A stretch of 64,000 nt of DNA from Winogradskyella sp. PG-2 (GTDB taxonomy: Bacteria; Bacteroidota; Bacteroidia; Flavobacteriales; Flavobacteriaceae). The stretch lies in the NCBI RefSeq assembly GCF_000828715.1, contig NZ_AP014583.1, forward strand, positions 1 to 64,000, in the 5' to 3' direction. Below the pieces are notes generated by a model that was not told the DNA's origin, ran no database searches, and saw only the letters and a list, made by a program, of their open reading frames with translations. Position 1 is the first letter of the stretch; each line of letters starts with the position of its first letter. Position numbers and translations under genes: made by a program. Positions 32,925 to 42,947 of this stretch are shown piece after piece.

Positions 32925-35192
32925 TTAAGCGTTCTCTTTCTTAATTAAATTAAGAGCCGAACCTTCATTATACCATTCTATTTGAGCATCGTTATACGTA
33001 TGATTTAACACAATAACATCTTTACTTCCATCAGCATGCACAGCTTCAAGATTTAATTGTTTATCTGGTGCAAACTCATTTAAATCTAAAAAGTTAAATG
33101 TATCATCTTCTTGTATTAAATTATAATCAGCTTCGTTAGCAAAAGTTAAACCTAACACCCCCTGTTTTTTAAGATTGGTTTCGTGGATACGTGCAAAAGA
33201 TTTAACAATTACGGCTGCAACACCTAATTGTCTTGGCTGCATAGCTGCGTGTTCTCTAGAAGAGCCTTCACCATAGTTATGATCGCCAACTACAATAGAT
33301 CTAATTCCAGCTGCTTTGTATGCTCTTGCTGTATCTGGTACTCCACCAAATTCACCTGTTAATTGATTCTTAACAAAATTTGTTTTCTTACCAAATGCAT
33401 TAACAGCACCAATTAACGTATTGTTTGCTATATTATCTAAATGTCCTCTATAACGCAACCATGGACCAGCCATAGAAATATGATCTGTAGTACATTTTCC
33501 GAAAGCTTTAATTAATAATTTAGCACCTGTAATTGAATCTCCAATAGGAGTAAATGGTTCTAATAATTGTAATCGCTCTGATGTAGGACTAACAGATACA
33601 ACAACTCCACTTCCATCTTCTAAAGGCTCTAAATAACCATTATCCTTTACATCGAAACCTTTAGGCGGTAATTCCCATCCTGTCGGCTCATCGAACATAA
33701 CTTCTTCACCATTTTCGTTTATTAATTTATCCTTTAAAGGATTAAAGTCTAAACGACCAGCTACTGCTATAGCAGCAGTCAACTCTGGCGATGCAACAAA
33801 AGCATGTGTATTGGGATTTCCATCAGCACGCTTAGCAAAGTTTCTATTAAACGAATGCACTATACTATTTTTAGGTGCATTTTTAGGATCATTATATCTT
33901 GCCCATTGACCAATACATGGTCCACAAGCATTAGTGAATATTTTTGCATCTAAGTTTTCAAATATTCCTAAGATACCATCACGCTCAGCTGTATAACGTA
34001 CTTGTTCAGAACCAGGGTTTATACCTAATTCAGCTTTCATCTTCAAACCTTTATCTAAAGCTTGTTGCGCTATAGAAGAGGCTCTAGATAAATCTTCGTA
34101 AGATGAATTGGTACAAGACCCTATTAATCCCCATTCTACCTGAATAGGCCAATCGTTAGCTTTTGCCTTTTCAGTCATATCTTTACCAACAGAAGTTGAT
34201 AAATCTGGTGTGAAAGGTCCATTTAACAGTGGTCCTAATTCAGATAAATTGATATCTATAACCTGGTCGAAGTATTGCTCAGGGTTTTCATATACTGCAT
34301 CATCTGCAGTTAAGTATGGTCTAATTTTGTTAGCTTCATCTGCAACATCTGCTCTTTCCGTAGCACGTAAATAACGTTCCATTGAATCGTCATATCCAAA
34401 AGTTGAAGTAGTTGCCCCAATTTCAGCACCCATATTACAGATAGTTCCTTTACCTGTACAAGACATTGAAGTCGCACCAGGTCCAAAATATTCTACAATA
34501 GCACCAGTACCACCTTTAGCTGTTAATATCTCTGCTACTTTTAAAATCACATCTTTAGGCGCAGTCCAACCAGATAATTTACCTGTTAATCTTACACCAA
34601 TTAACTTTGGAAACTTAAGCTCCCATGCCATTCCTGCCATAACATCTACAGCATCAGCTCCACCAACACCAATAGCTACCATTCCTAACCCACCAGCATT
34701 AACTGTATGAGAATCTGTACCTATCATCATTCCTCCAGGAAATGCATAATTTTCTAATACAACTTGGTGAATAATACCTGCACCAGGTTTCCAAAAACCT
34801 ATTCCATACTTATTAGAAACTGATTCTAGGAAATTAAAAACCTCACTACTTGTATTATTGGCATTTTTTAAATCGGTTGCCGCACCTTCTTTTGCTTGAA
34901 TCAAGTGATCACAATGCACAGTAGTTGGCACTGCAACTTTAGGCTTACCCGCTTGCATAAATTGTAATAATGCCATTTGTGCTGTAGCATCTTGACATGC
35001 TACACGATCTGGCGCAAAATCTACATAATCTTTACCTCTTGTAAAGGCTTTATTAGGTTTACCATCCCATAAATGAGCGTATAATATTTTTTCTGAAAGT
35101 GTTAATGGTTTTCCTACAATGTCTCTAGCTGCATCAACGCGCTCAGTCATGTTAGCATAAACCTTTTTAATCATATCAATGTCAAAAGCCAT
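32925..35192 (-). CDS. Aconitate hydratase
   Basis: Aconitase interconverts citrate and isocitrate in the TCA cycle with a [4Fe-4S] cluster. The 755-residue protein is close to the mitochondrial-type (AcnA-like) length. Cluster cysteines lie in [11 protein letters not shown] and NACGPCIG. Other family segments are [30 protein letters not shown], and [18 protein letters not shown] of the swivel domain. It is monocistronic, with a -7 element at 35232 and a terminator at 32874. Confidence 0.96.
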   Translation of the reverse strand: MAFDIDMIKKVYANMTERVDAARDIVGKPLTLSEKILYAHLWDGKPNKAFTRGKDYVDFAPDRVACQDATAQMALLQFMQAGKPKVAVPTTVHCDHLIQAKEGAATDLKNANNTSSEVFNFLESVSNKYGIGFWKPGAGIIHQVVLENYAFPGGMMIGTDSHTVNAGGLGMVAIGVGGADAVDVMAGMAWELKFPKLIGVRLTGKLSGWTAPKDVILKVAEILTAKGGTGAIVEYFGPGATSMSCTGKGTICNMGAEIGATTSTFGYDDSMERYLRATERADVADEANKIRPYLTADDAVYENPEQYFDQVIDINLSELGPLLNGPFTPDLSTSVGKDMTEKAKANDWPIQVEWGLIGSCTNSSYEDLSRASSIAQQALDKGLKMKAELGINPGSEQVRYTAERDGILGIFENLDAKIFTNACGPCIGQWARYNDPKNAPKNSIVHSFNRNFAKRADGNPNTHAFVASPELTAAIAVAGRLDFNPLKDKLINENGEEVMFDEPTGWELPPKGFDVKDNGYLEPLEDGSGVVVSVSPTSERLQLLEPFTPIGDSITGAKLLIKAFGKCTTDHISMAGPWLRYRGHLDNIANNTLIGAVNAFGKKTNFVKNQLTGEFGGVPDTARAYKAAGIRSIVVGDHNYGEGSSREHAAMQPRQLGVAAVIVKSFARIHETNLKKQGVLGLTFANEADYNLIQEDDTFNFLDLNEFAPDKQLNLEAVHADGSKDVIVLNHTYNDAQIEWYNEGSALNLIKKENA

Positions 35193-35231
35193 AAAGTATT
35201 TTTAAGAAGTTTAATATTATTTTTTGCGACA

Positions 35232-35239
35232 CAAATTTA
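35232..35239 (-). promoter_or_regulatory. -7 promoter element for aconitase
   Basis: On the minus strand this reads TAAATTTG, matching TAnnTTTG, about 40 bases before the start codon. The -33 region is weak. Confidence 0.4.
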
Positions 35240-35403
35240 CGAATTATAAAGTCAATTTAAAAATATGTAACACTATTGGTTTTTCTCTGAATATAATTCA
35301 TAATACAAGTAATTCTTTGATAATATTACAAATAATTAACAGTAATACAGACACTTAGTTATTAATTTAATAAATTGTCTTATTTAGAATAAATATGAAT
35401 TTA

Positions 35404-35600
35404 CTATTGGGATTTGTAAACCTTAATCAAAACGATAATTGCTATTAGAATACCTAACACCTCTATTATGTTTCCTATGGTTAAAAGTTCTATTCCATAA
35501 GGCCAATGTTGAATTTTAAAAAGTGCCCAATGATTGTAACCGTGAGAACAATCAAAAAATAATAATAGTAAGAAATATTCTTTTTATTAGTTCGCGTAAT
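35404..35600 (-). pseudogene. Broken small two-helix membrane protein with GldL-like motif
   Basis: Directly after the moxR stop (35604-35606) the same frame reads ATA, ATT, then TRTNKKNISYYYYFLIVLTV and TIIGHF. It then runs out of frame at a five-base T run (35518-35522). In the other frame the protein continues as FKIQHWPYGIELLTIGNIIE and VLGILIAIIVLIKVYKSQ, and stops at TAG 35404-35406. One missing T explains the shift and gives 65 residues in all. No ATG is present where it is expected; an ATT stands there. The GHxFKIxHWP pattern resembles the N-terminal helices of gliding protein GldL, but the rest of GldL is absent. Confidence 0.72.
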
Positions 35601-35603
35601 TAT

Positions 35604-36557
35604 TTAAAATAAACTCTCAATAATCTTTTCATCGGTAACACCTTCTGCTTCTGCTTTGTAGTTTTTAATGATTCTATGTCTTAGAATGCCTGTAGCTATA
35701 GCTTGAATATTTTCTATATCTGGAGAAAACTTTCCATGTGATGCAGCATGAGTTTTAGCAGCCAAAATTAAATTCTGAGACGCTCTTGGTCCTGCTCCCC
35801 AATCCACAAATTCTTTTACAATATCTGCGGCTGTATCCGCTTTAGGTCTTGTTTTGCTGACTAAGGATACTGCATATTCAACAACATTATCCGCAACTGG
35901 AATACGACGAATAACATTCTGAAAATCTATAATCTCTTGTGCCGTAAATAATGCGTTTACAGTTTGTGTAATATCTGTTGTTGTTGCTTTTACAACATCG
36001 ACCTCTTCCTGAAAGGATGGATATTCTAAGTTAATAGCAAACATAAAACGGTCTAATTGGGCTTCTGGTAAAGGATAAGTTCCTTCTTGCTCAATTGGAT
36101 TTTGAGTAGCTAACACAAAATAAGGTAAGCTTAACTTATATTGATGACCTGCAACAGTAACAGCACGCTCTTGCATAGCTTCTAATAAAGCAGCTTGAGT
36201 TTTTGGTGGTGTTCTATTAATCTCATCCGCCAAAATGATATTAGCAAAGATGGGACCTTTAATAAATTTAAACTGACGGTTTTCATCTAAGATTTCACTA
36301 CCTAATATATCACTTGGCATTAAATCTGGTGTAAATTGAATACGCTTAAAGTCTAATCCTAAAGCTTGAGCAATTGTATTTACCATTAAGGTTTTTGCTA
36401 AACCTGGTACTCCGATTAATAAAGAGTGTCCACCCGAAAAGATCGAAATCAATATCTGATTAACCACATCATCTTGTCCAATAATTACTTTAGCAATTTC
36501 TTGTTTAAGCGCTGTGAATTTCTTTACAAAGTTTTCAATTTTAGCAACGTCAGACAT
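35604..36557 (-). CDS. MoxR-family AAA+ ATPase
   Basis: The 317-residue protein has Walker A GVPGLAKT (49-56) and Walker B in NIILADEINRTPPKTQAALLE. The MoxR signature EAMQERAVTV is present, with sensor 1 in LATQNPIEQEGTYPLPEAQLDRF. MoxR ATPases act as chaperone-like activators of metalloenzymes or VWA-domain protein complexes. No VWA-domain gene is adjacent. It starts three bases after the SurA-like gene stop, so it belongs to the folding-factor operon. Confidence 0.93.
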   Translation of the reverse strand: MSDVAKIENFVKKFTALKQEIAKVIIGQDDVVNQILISIFSGGHSLLIGVPGLAKTLMVNTIAQALGLDFKRIQFTPDLMPSDILGSEILDENRQFKFIKGPIFANIILADEINRTPPKTQAALLEAMQERAVTVAGHQYKLSLPYFVLATQNPIEQEGTYPLPEAQLDRFMFAINLEYPSFQEEVDVVKATTTDITQTVNALFTAQEIIDFQNVIRRIPVADNVVEYAVSLVSKTRPKADTAADIVKEFVDWGAGPRASQNLILAAKTHAASHGKFSPDIENIQAIATGILRHRIIKNYKAEAEGVTDEKIIESLF

Positions 36558-36560
36558 ATT

Positions 36561-38003
36561 CTATTGATTTTTTAACCAGTTACTTTGAAATTCACAACCT
36601 CTATACTCACCATTAATCTTAACGTAAGTATCTATTATTGTTTCTCTTTGCCATTTTTCAATAGCCTTAATTTGCTTGTCTTGTAAAGCTAATTCTTTAA
36701 TTTTTAAATAATCCCTTGAAAAGTCTGCTTCGTGATCATCTATTCTATCTGTAACGGTTAAAATCTTAAATTTTATTCTATTTATACGATCTTCATCTTG
36801 TAAGACAGGGCTTATCTCACCATCCTTTAAATCTTGAATTTGAGAATATAACTCTGGTTCCATTCTTGTCAATTCAAAATTAAAATCTTGAGTTGTAGGA
36901 TTAACTAACTGACCACCTTCATACTTTGTTTCTTTTTCATCACTGAATTCTCTAGCAGCTTCAGCAAAAGTTAAAGTACCATCAGCTATTTTAGCTCTTA
37001 CTTCTTTAATTTCATCTTCAGCCTTTTTTACAGCATCTTGAGTTAGTTCTGGTCGTAATAATATGTGTCTAACATCATATTCTTGCCCTCTAATTTTTTC
37101 TAGCAAAATAATATGGTATCCAAACTCGGTCTCAAAAGGTTCTGAAATTTCGCCTTCTTGTAATGAAAATGCGACATCTCTAAATTCTTTTACCATCCTA
37201 GGACGTTTTCTATTAAGCGTATACTTTCCTCCTGTAGATTTAGAAGTCGTATCATCTGTGTAGAATAATACTTTAGTTGTAAAACTAGATCCATTTTCTT
37301 CGATGTCTGTTTTAAACCCTTTTAACTTATCAACTACAGCTTGCTTTGCTTCTTTTGTAACTTCTGGTATAACAACAATTTGAGCCAACTTAAGTTCAGT
37401 ACCAAAAGTTGGGCGCTCTTCTTTTGGTATATCATTAAAAAACTGTCTTACCTCTTCTGGAGTTACTTCAATTTCTTCAGTAACTTTCTTCTGCATTTCT
37501 TGAGCTAAATATCCATTCTTGTTAATTTCATACATTTCATCTCTTAATGCTTGTTCAGAATCTTTTTTGTAGAATTTAAGCATGCCAGCCATATCTCCTT
37601 TGGTCTGTGCTAAAATTCCTTGAATCTGTTGATCTACGAGTGATTGAATATATAACTCATTAACTATAACACTATCTTGTATTGCTTGATGTGCATATAA
37701 TTTTCCTTCTAACAAACTACCAAAAAGCTCGCAACGTGTTATACCTTCTAAATCTGCACCTTGAGCTTCCAACTGCGCTATTTCTCTATCTAAGTCCGAT
37801 TCTAAAATTATAAATTCACCAACTACAGCAGCTACTCCATCTGCTTTGATACGCGATTCTTTAATTATAGTATCTTGTGTTTTTTCTAATTGTGGTTTTT
37901 CATCATCAATAATTTCTTGAGCGTTAGAAAAATTGAATGAAATAAAACAAATCAATAAGATTGTTTTAGTTATAGATTTGAAATTGATTGTTTGTAATGG
38001 CAT
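36561..38003 (-). CDS. SurA-like periplasmic peptidyl-prolyl isomerase (parvulin type)
   Basis: I choose the ATG at 38003 rather than 38018. Both overlap the upstream gene, and no later in-frame ATG would keep the signal peptide (TKTILLICFISFNFSNAQ). The 480-residue protein has a SurA-type N-terminal helical chaperone region and two parvulin domains (near 180-285 and 290-400 in the mature numbering). Signatures are EGEISEPFETEFGYHIILL and EYDVRHILLRPELT. It should escort outer-membrane proteins. Mature residues contain KCELFG-like Cys elements. It is followed by moxR at three bases. Confidence 0.9.
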   Translation of the reverse strand: MPLQTINFKSITKTILLICFISFNFSNAQEIIDDEKPQLEKTQDTIIKESRIKADGVAAVVGEFIILESDLDREIAQLEAQGADLEGITRCELFGSLLEGKLYAHQAIQDSVIVNELYIQSLVDQQIQGILAQTKGDMAGMLKFYKKDSEQALRDEMYEINKNGYLAQEMQKKVTEEIEVTPEEVRQFFNDIPKEERPTFGTELKLAQIVVIPEVTKEAKQAVVDKLKGFKTDIEENGSSFTTKVLFYTDDTTSKSTGGKYTLNRKRPRMVKEFRDVAFSLQEGEISEPFETEFGYHIILLEKIRGQEYDVRHILLRPELTQDAVKKAEDEIKEVRAKIADGTLTFAEAAREFSDEKETKYEGGQLVNPTTQDFNFELTRMEPELYSQIQDLKDGEISPVLQDEDRINRIKFKILTVTDRIDDHEADFSRDYLKIKELALQDKQIKAIEKWQRETIIDTYVKINGEYRGCEFQSNWLKNQ

Positions 38004-38817
38004 CTTTTGTAATATCATTTTCTAGTTGCTTGATGAGCTCTAATTTTCTCTTGTTTATAACAATTTTTTGTATAGAAGTATTGACGTATTCTAAAGGTGC
38101 ATAATTATTTTGTAATCGTACGTCATTAACTTGCATCAAATATAGGTTTAATGAATCTTTGAGCTGTAAGAAATTAGTTTTTTTTAACAGTTGATTTTTG
38201 TTTTCTAAGCTTACTACAGGAATTTTTTCAACCACTTGACTATATTTTATCCAAATAGAATCATTTAATGAATAAGACTTAAACTGAACAGAGATAGAAT
38301 CTAAATACACTTTATCTTTTGTTTCAAATCGTTTAAGCCTTGTCTTAATTGTATCTAAGTCTATAGAGTTTAATGGTAAGTTTACATATCTAAACTTTAA
38401 TAAATCATCATTAAGTTTAAAAGATTCTTTATTCGCTTCATAAAAGATCTTAGATTCCTCAACACCTACAATTGTGTCGATATTCTTTTTAACCAAACCT
38501 TCTAAATATGCCTTAGTGTAGAGATCATTTTTGTATTGTTCCACAAGTCTAGAGAATTCGCTTTGTTTGTCTTCTGAAAGGTTTAATAAAGCCCCATCCA
38601 TTAAAAGTAATTGTCTTGCCCAACGATTAATGAAGGCATTTACTAAAATAGTGCTATCTTGTCGTGAAGCCCCTTCAGGCACTACATCTTCAATATCTTC
38701 TTGGTACAAATAGGTCTCATTTACCCTAGCTATAGGCCCACGATCATCCGTTTTTTTAAAAAAATCGCAGCTTAATAATAAGAGACAGATTACTAATATG
38801 TATATAGATTTTCTCAA
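37966..38817 (-). CDS. SurA/PrsA-like folding lipoprotein without a clear parvulin core
   Basis: The 283-residue protein has a lipoprotein leader with Cys17 (CLLLLSCDFFKK). The rest is helical and resembles the N-terminal chaperone half of PpiC/SurA proteins: ARVNETYLYQEDIEDVVPEG, FINRWARQLLLMDGA and ENKNQLLKKTNF. No parvulin active-site pattern is apparent. It is the middle gene of three consecutive folding-factor genes and overlaps the next by 38-53 bases depending on that gene's start. It probably works as a partner chaperone. Confidence 0.75.
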   Translation of the reverse strand: MRKSIYILVICLLLLSCDFFKKTDDRGPIARVNETYLYQEDIEDVVPEGASRQDSTILVNAFINRWARQLLLMDGALLNLSEDKQSEFSRLVEQYKNDLYTKAYLEGLVKKNIDTIVGVEESKIFYEANKESFKLNDDLLKFRYVNLPLNSIDLDTIKTRLKRFETKDKVYLDSISVQFKSYSLNDSIWIKYSQVVEKIPVVSLENKNQLLKKTNFLQLKDSLNLYLMQVNDVRLQNNYAPLEYVNTSIQKIVINKRKLELIKQLENDITKDAITNNQFQIYN

Positions 38818-38827
38818 GGTATTTAGA

Positions 38828-40771
38828 CTAGTTTCCGATTTTAGTTTTTATAGCTTTTAATGTCTTTTGGTTAACCTCAACACTAAAACGGTCTTGAAGA
38901 TCATTAATCCAATTGGCCTCTATTTCAGTTTGATAATCATTAATAACACTTCCTCTAGCTTCATCCAAAGTTTTATTACCTGCTGGCAAAATAGATTTCA
39001 CATTTATAACGTGAAATGCTTCGTTATGCTGATACACTTTTGACACACCATTTTTCATCACAAAATTAGCTGGTAACTTTGGATCCTTAGCATCAAAAAT
39101 CCCTTTTGTAAATATGACGTTTTGCTTGTTTTCTGTATTCAAAGTTTTAGTAATCTCATCTTCAGAATTTCCTTTCTTCATCATCTTAAGAATCTTCTTC
39201 ATATTGGATTTGTCTGCTGAAGATGCTATTACAACATCAACTCTATCTTGCCATTGATAATTAGACTTATGCTTATCGTAATACGCTTCTAATCCTGTTG
39301 TATCTTTAGATGCTTTATTCCATACTTCTTTCTCCATTAAATCAAATAACAAAAGTCCATCTCTATACTCTTGAAGAATGTTTGCAAAATCTTTATTCTC
39401 TAATTCCAAATTATCTTCTCTGTAACGAAGAATTGATTTTTCAAAAAAATCATTAAATTCTTTATCTATGACTAATGGAGCTGGTTTGTTTTTACCTACT
39501 AAAAGACGTTGAGCAGATAACAATTGACGAGCAAAATCTGCATAAGTAAATGATCTGTTATTTATAGAAAAAACAACATTGTCTTTCTGTAAATCTTCTG
39601 GTAATCCCCAAGCACGTTTAAAAAATTCAGCATTAACCAAAGATTCAAAGTAAGGTTTAGCTTCATCATTATATAGAATTCGGTAACGATCTTTAAGCTC
39701 ATCAACCATTGCTGCATTAATCAGTTTAGAACGAGAATCGCGTTTTACTCTAGTTTCTAAAGATGCCTTAACATCTTTAAAATCTTCTACAGGTTTATGA
39801 CCTAAACGTTTTATTATGTGCCACCCAAAAGCACTTTCAAAAGGTGCACTAACATCACCATTATTTTCAAGATTAAAAGCTGTATTCTCAAATATTTCTG
39901 AACTCAATTGCCCACTCTTGAAAGGTGTTAGCTTTCCTCCATTTTTAGCAGAACTTTTATCATCTGAAAACTGCTTTGCTAAAGCTTCAAAGCTTTCTCC
40001 TTGGGTTAGTTTTTTATAAATATCTTTAATTCGTTGTTCTGGATCTAATAGAGAATCTGGCTGCTTAGAATTTATCATAATATGAGCCGCTGTTATAGTT
40101 CCTCTAGAAGCACGGTTTTCTAAAATATTTACAACATGGAATCCAAACTTTGTTCTAAAAGGCATCGAGATTTCCCCTTTTGGAGTGTTATAAGCAGCAT
40201 TTTCAAAATCGTAAACCATTTTAAATGCAGAAAAATAACCCAAGTCTTCTAAAAAAATGTTGCTACCATCGTGCATTTCTGCTTTTACCTTATCAAAACC
40301 TTCCTTTAAAACACGATCTCTTAAGGTCAAAACCTTATTGTAAGCTGCTGTAGTATCTGTAGCTGTTTCGTCTAAACGAACTAAAACATGAGATGCTTTT
40401 ATATCTATATTACTTCGATCATAAGCTTCTTTTACTAAATCTGCTGTTACTTTGTTTTCTGATAGATAATTTTTAGTCAATTGTTTTTTATAGTTTAAAA
40501 ACTCACGTTGGTATTTTACGTCTTCGTCTAATTTTAAGCGTCTCGCTTCTTTTAGTTTTAATTGGTATTCAGTGAATAGTTTTAAATAACCATCAATATC
40601 TTTCTGGCTTTCATCTTTTACCAAATCTAAGTTTTTGTTGTAAACACGTAAAAACTCAGAAGACATTATAGGAGTCCCATCAACCTTTAGAAGCACAGCA
40701 TCTTTATCTTGAGAAAAACAAAAATTTAGTGCTAACAACACTACAAACAAAAATTTAAATTTAATACGCAT
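38828..40771 (-). CDS. Large SurA-like peptidyl-prolyl isomerase with two parvulin domains
   Basis: The 647-residue protein has a signal peptide (about 1-20, FVVLLALNFCFSQ). An N-terminal SurA-like helical part follows (LRVYNKNLDLVKDESQKDID). Two parvulin domains come next: one around 125-225 (IKASHVLVRLDETATDTT, FGFHVVNILENRASRG), one around 228-325 (ITAAHIMINSKQPDS, SAFGWHIIKRLGHKP). A long helical C-terminal region ends the protein. It is the first gene of the minus-strand operon with two further folding factors and moxR. Its likely role is biogenesis of outer-membrane or exported proteins. Confidence 0.9.
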   Translation of the reverse strand: MRIKFKFLFVVLLALNFCFSQDKDAVLLKVDGTPIMSSEFLRVYNKNLDLVKDESQKDIDGYLKLFTEYQLKLKEARRLKLDEDVKYQREFLNYKKQLTKNYLSENKVTADLVKEAYDRSNIDIKASHVLVRLDETATDTTAAYNKVLTLRDRVLKEGFDKVKAEMHDGSNIFLEDLGYFSAFKMVYDFENAAYNTPKGEISMPFRTKFGFHVVNILENRASRGTITAAHIMINSKQPDSLLDPEQRIKDIYKKLTQGESFEALAKQFSDDKSSAKNGGKLTPFKSGQLSSEIFENTAFNLENNGDVSAPFESAFGWHIIKRLGHKPVEDFKDVKASLETRVKRDSRSKLINAAMVDELKDRYRILYNDEAKPYFESLVNAEFFKRAWGLPEDLQKDNVVFSINNRSFTYADFARQLLSAQRLLVGKNKPAPLVIDKEFNDFFEKSILRYREDNLELENKDFANILQEYRDGLLLFDLMEKEVWNKASKDTTGLEAYYDKHKSNYQWQDRVDVVIASSADKSNMKKILKMMKKGNSEDEITKTLNTENKQNVIFTKGIFDAKDPKLPANFVMKNGVSKVYQHNEAFHVINVKSILPAGNKTLDEARGSVINDYQTEIEANWINDLQDRFSVEVNQKTLKAIKTKIGN

Positions 40772-41028
40772 AATCTATTCTTATTTATATACTAGTCCTT
40801 GCAAAAATTCACTTTTTTCGAAGCAGAGCAAAAATAACATAAATCCCTTATTTCACAAGTTGATTAGCTTACATTATTCAATATCTAACGCAACTTTAAC
40901 CGTAAAAATCGTACCAAAGTAAACTTCTACCATCATTACATATAATTTGAACAATTAAAAACGTATAAACGTCGATAATATTAATCTATTGCTAGCTTGT
41001 TTTATACTTTTACATAAATTCTCTTATA

Positions 41029-41484
41029 ATGAAATATAAAACGGAAATCCTCATAAAGAAGCCAATCCAAGAAGTGATACACAAAATGGATTCTGCCGAT
41101 AACATGAAACATTGGCAAGAAGGCTTAGTTGGTGCTGAGCATATTTCTGGTTTACCTGGTCAATTAGGTGCTAAAATGAAGTTAACTTATGATTTTGGTC
41201 AGCGTAAAATGGAACTAATAGAAACCATTACAAAACAGAATTTTCCTCGTGAATTCCATGCTACATATTCTACTAAGGGAGTTCGCAATATTCAGCAAAA
41301 TTATTTTGAAAGCACTGCTAATGGTCATACTAAATGGATTGGAGAAAACGAATTTCAGCCTACTAATTTTATGATGAATGCAATGTTGTTTTTAATGCCT
41401 AAAGCATTTAAAAAACAAACAAAAACCTATATGATAAACTTCAAAAACTTTGTAGAACAGGGAATTTCAGTAGCCAATGCGTAA
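41029..41484 (+). CDS. SRPBCC (START-like) family protein
   Basis: The 151-residue protein fits the SRPBCC helix-grip fold: KYKTEILIKKPIQEVIHKMD at the N-terminus, a WQEGLVGAEHISGLPG loop and ENEFQPTNFMMNAMLFLMP at the end. The fold binds hydrophobic ligands, and the ligand here is unknown. Its stop overlaps the next gene by eight bases. Confidence 0.85.
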   Translation: MKYKTEILIKKPIQEVIHKMDSADNMKHWQEGLVGAEHISGLPGQLGAKMKLTYDFGQRKMELIETITKQNFPREFHATYSTKGVRNIQQNYFESTANGHTKWIGENEFQPTNFMMNAMLFLMPKAFKKQTKTYMINFKNFVEQGISVANA

Positions 41485-41716
41485 ACTAAAATTGATTTGG
41501 GATTTTAGAGGACCTGTTGGTCAAAAAACTGCAGAACATCACTTAATTCATTTAAAAGAATATATAGCTGAAAATTCAGTCAACATATCAATTACTGGTA
41601 TTGAGACTTTAAGTGATATGCATAGCTTGGCCTATTTGGTTGTTGACGAATCTGAAATGAAACCCATTAGGGATGCCTTAAAACCTCACAGAGGTCAAGT
41701 TTATTCTCAAGATTAG
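41477..41716 (+). CDS. Small uncharacterised protein
   Basis: The 79-residue protein has no recognised domain. It is soluble, with the start KLKLIWDFRGPVGQKTAEHH and the end DALKPHRGQVYSQD. It overlaps the SRPBCC gene by eight bases and the convergent crtY gene by four, so the frame is constrained. Histidine and glutamate residues are frequent. Confidence 0.72.
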   Translation: MRKLKLIWDFRGPVGQKTAEHHLIHLKEYIAENSVNISITGIETLSDMHSLAYLVVDESEMKPIRDALKPHRGQVYSQD

Positions 41717-42852
41717 AATAAACGTTTAAAAAATGACTGAATAAATCGCTTTGGTGGTACAGATAGGATAATCTTTAAATCTTCCGACAACGTAGATTCT
41801 TCGTCTAAAAATTTAAAAATAGTTTTCACATTACCTTTTCTAAACATAGATGAGAACAGTGCAGACCCTTCTTCATTATGCTTGGCTAAAACATCTAAAA
41901 ATATTAAATCATAAAACCAAAACTTCGTTTTCTTATGAAACTTAGATAAGTCACTTTCTTGCTTTAAAAAATTGACTAATTTTTTTGTCTTTTTAGATGT
42001 ATTCCTAAAGGTATAACCAGTACTTGCTTTGGTCCATCCTCCTGCTGTACCAATATTTAAAATATGCTTAGAGTTTAATTTTGAAAACTTAAAGGATGTC
42101 ATTGGTATTGACCCTTTCTCTTTTTCAATAATCTGAATATCAGATATGTTTTTCTTATTTAAATAACTTATTATAGAATTCTCATAGTCAACATCTTTCA
42201 ATAACTCTTTTGAAAATAAAGTGTACTCAAACAAAGCAGTTCTCTTATCAATTGGCAAAACATACATAAAACGTGTATTTCCGTTTTGAGGTACAGTGAA
42301 ATCCATAAATGTAGCTACAGAATCGTCAAAAGTATCTTTGCTAGTTTTTACAAACCAACCCAGAAAATGTTGCTGAATAACAGGATACTCTTTTTGGCCT
42401 TCATAAACCTCTGTCTTAAGTAAACTATTAAAAAGTTTAGCACAATTATAAGTACCATTTATAGTATTTACTTGAACACCACTTTTTAATTCTGAAAAAC
42501 TATCTACAGTATCTTCTACAAAAGTGATATTAGATTTAGAATTAATAGCCATCCAAAGTGAATTATAATAGGCTTCGCTTCTAATCATTTTGTATGCGTA
42601 TGGTGAAATATTTATGTTACTAGAATAAGCAGAACTACCAAAAAAAATATTTGGCCATGTTTTGGTTAATAAAGCATCCCACTCACCTTCTCCATCTTCC
42701 CAAAAACACCAGGTTCTGTCATTGCCTTTATCCTTTACTTTATCCATTATTAAAATAGATTTATCATCAAAGAAAACATCTTGAGACATGCGATATGCTA
42801 ATGTTAAGCCTGAAGCTCCTGCACCTAAAATGATGTAGTCGTAATTTACCAT
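41713..42852 (-). CDS. crtY: Lycopene beta-cyclase
   Basis: CrtY closes the ends of lycopene to beta-ionone rings, giving beta-carotene. The 379-residue protein starts with the dinucleotide motif DYIILGAGASGLTLAYRM. It has the cyclase features DRTWCFWEDGEGEWDAL, DFTVPQNGNTRFMYVLP and GTAGGWTKASTGYTF. It lies about 10 kb from crtI-crtB-crtZ and on the opposite strand, so it needs separate control. Confidence 0.93.
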   Translation of the reverse strand: MVNYDYIILGAGASGLTLAYRMSQDVFFDDKSILIMDKVKDKGNDRTWCFWEDGEGEWDALLTKTWPNIFFGSSAYSSNINISPYAYKMIRSEAYYNSLWMAINSKSNITFVEDTVDSFSELKSGVQVNTINGTYNCAKLFNSLLKTEVYEGQKEYPVIQQHFLGWFVKTSKDTFDDSVATFMDFTVPQNGNTRFMYVLPIDKRTALFEYTLFSKELLKDVDYENSIISYLNKKNISDIQIIEKEKGSIPMTSFKFSKLNSKHILNIGTAGGWTKASTGYTFRNTSKKTKKLVNFLKQESDLSKFHKKTKFWFYDLIFLDVLAKHNEEGSALFSSMFRKGNVKTIFKFLDEESTLSEDLKIILSVPPKRFIQSFFKRLF

Positions 42853-42947
42853 TTAACTATAAAATTCAGTAACGAAGATAAGATATATCCTTATCTAGTT
42901 TTTCAAAAAAAAGGACTAACTTGTATTATAATCTAAAATCATAGACA

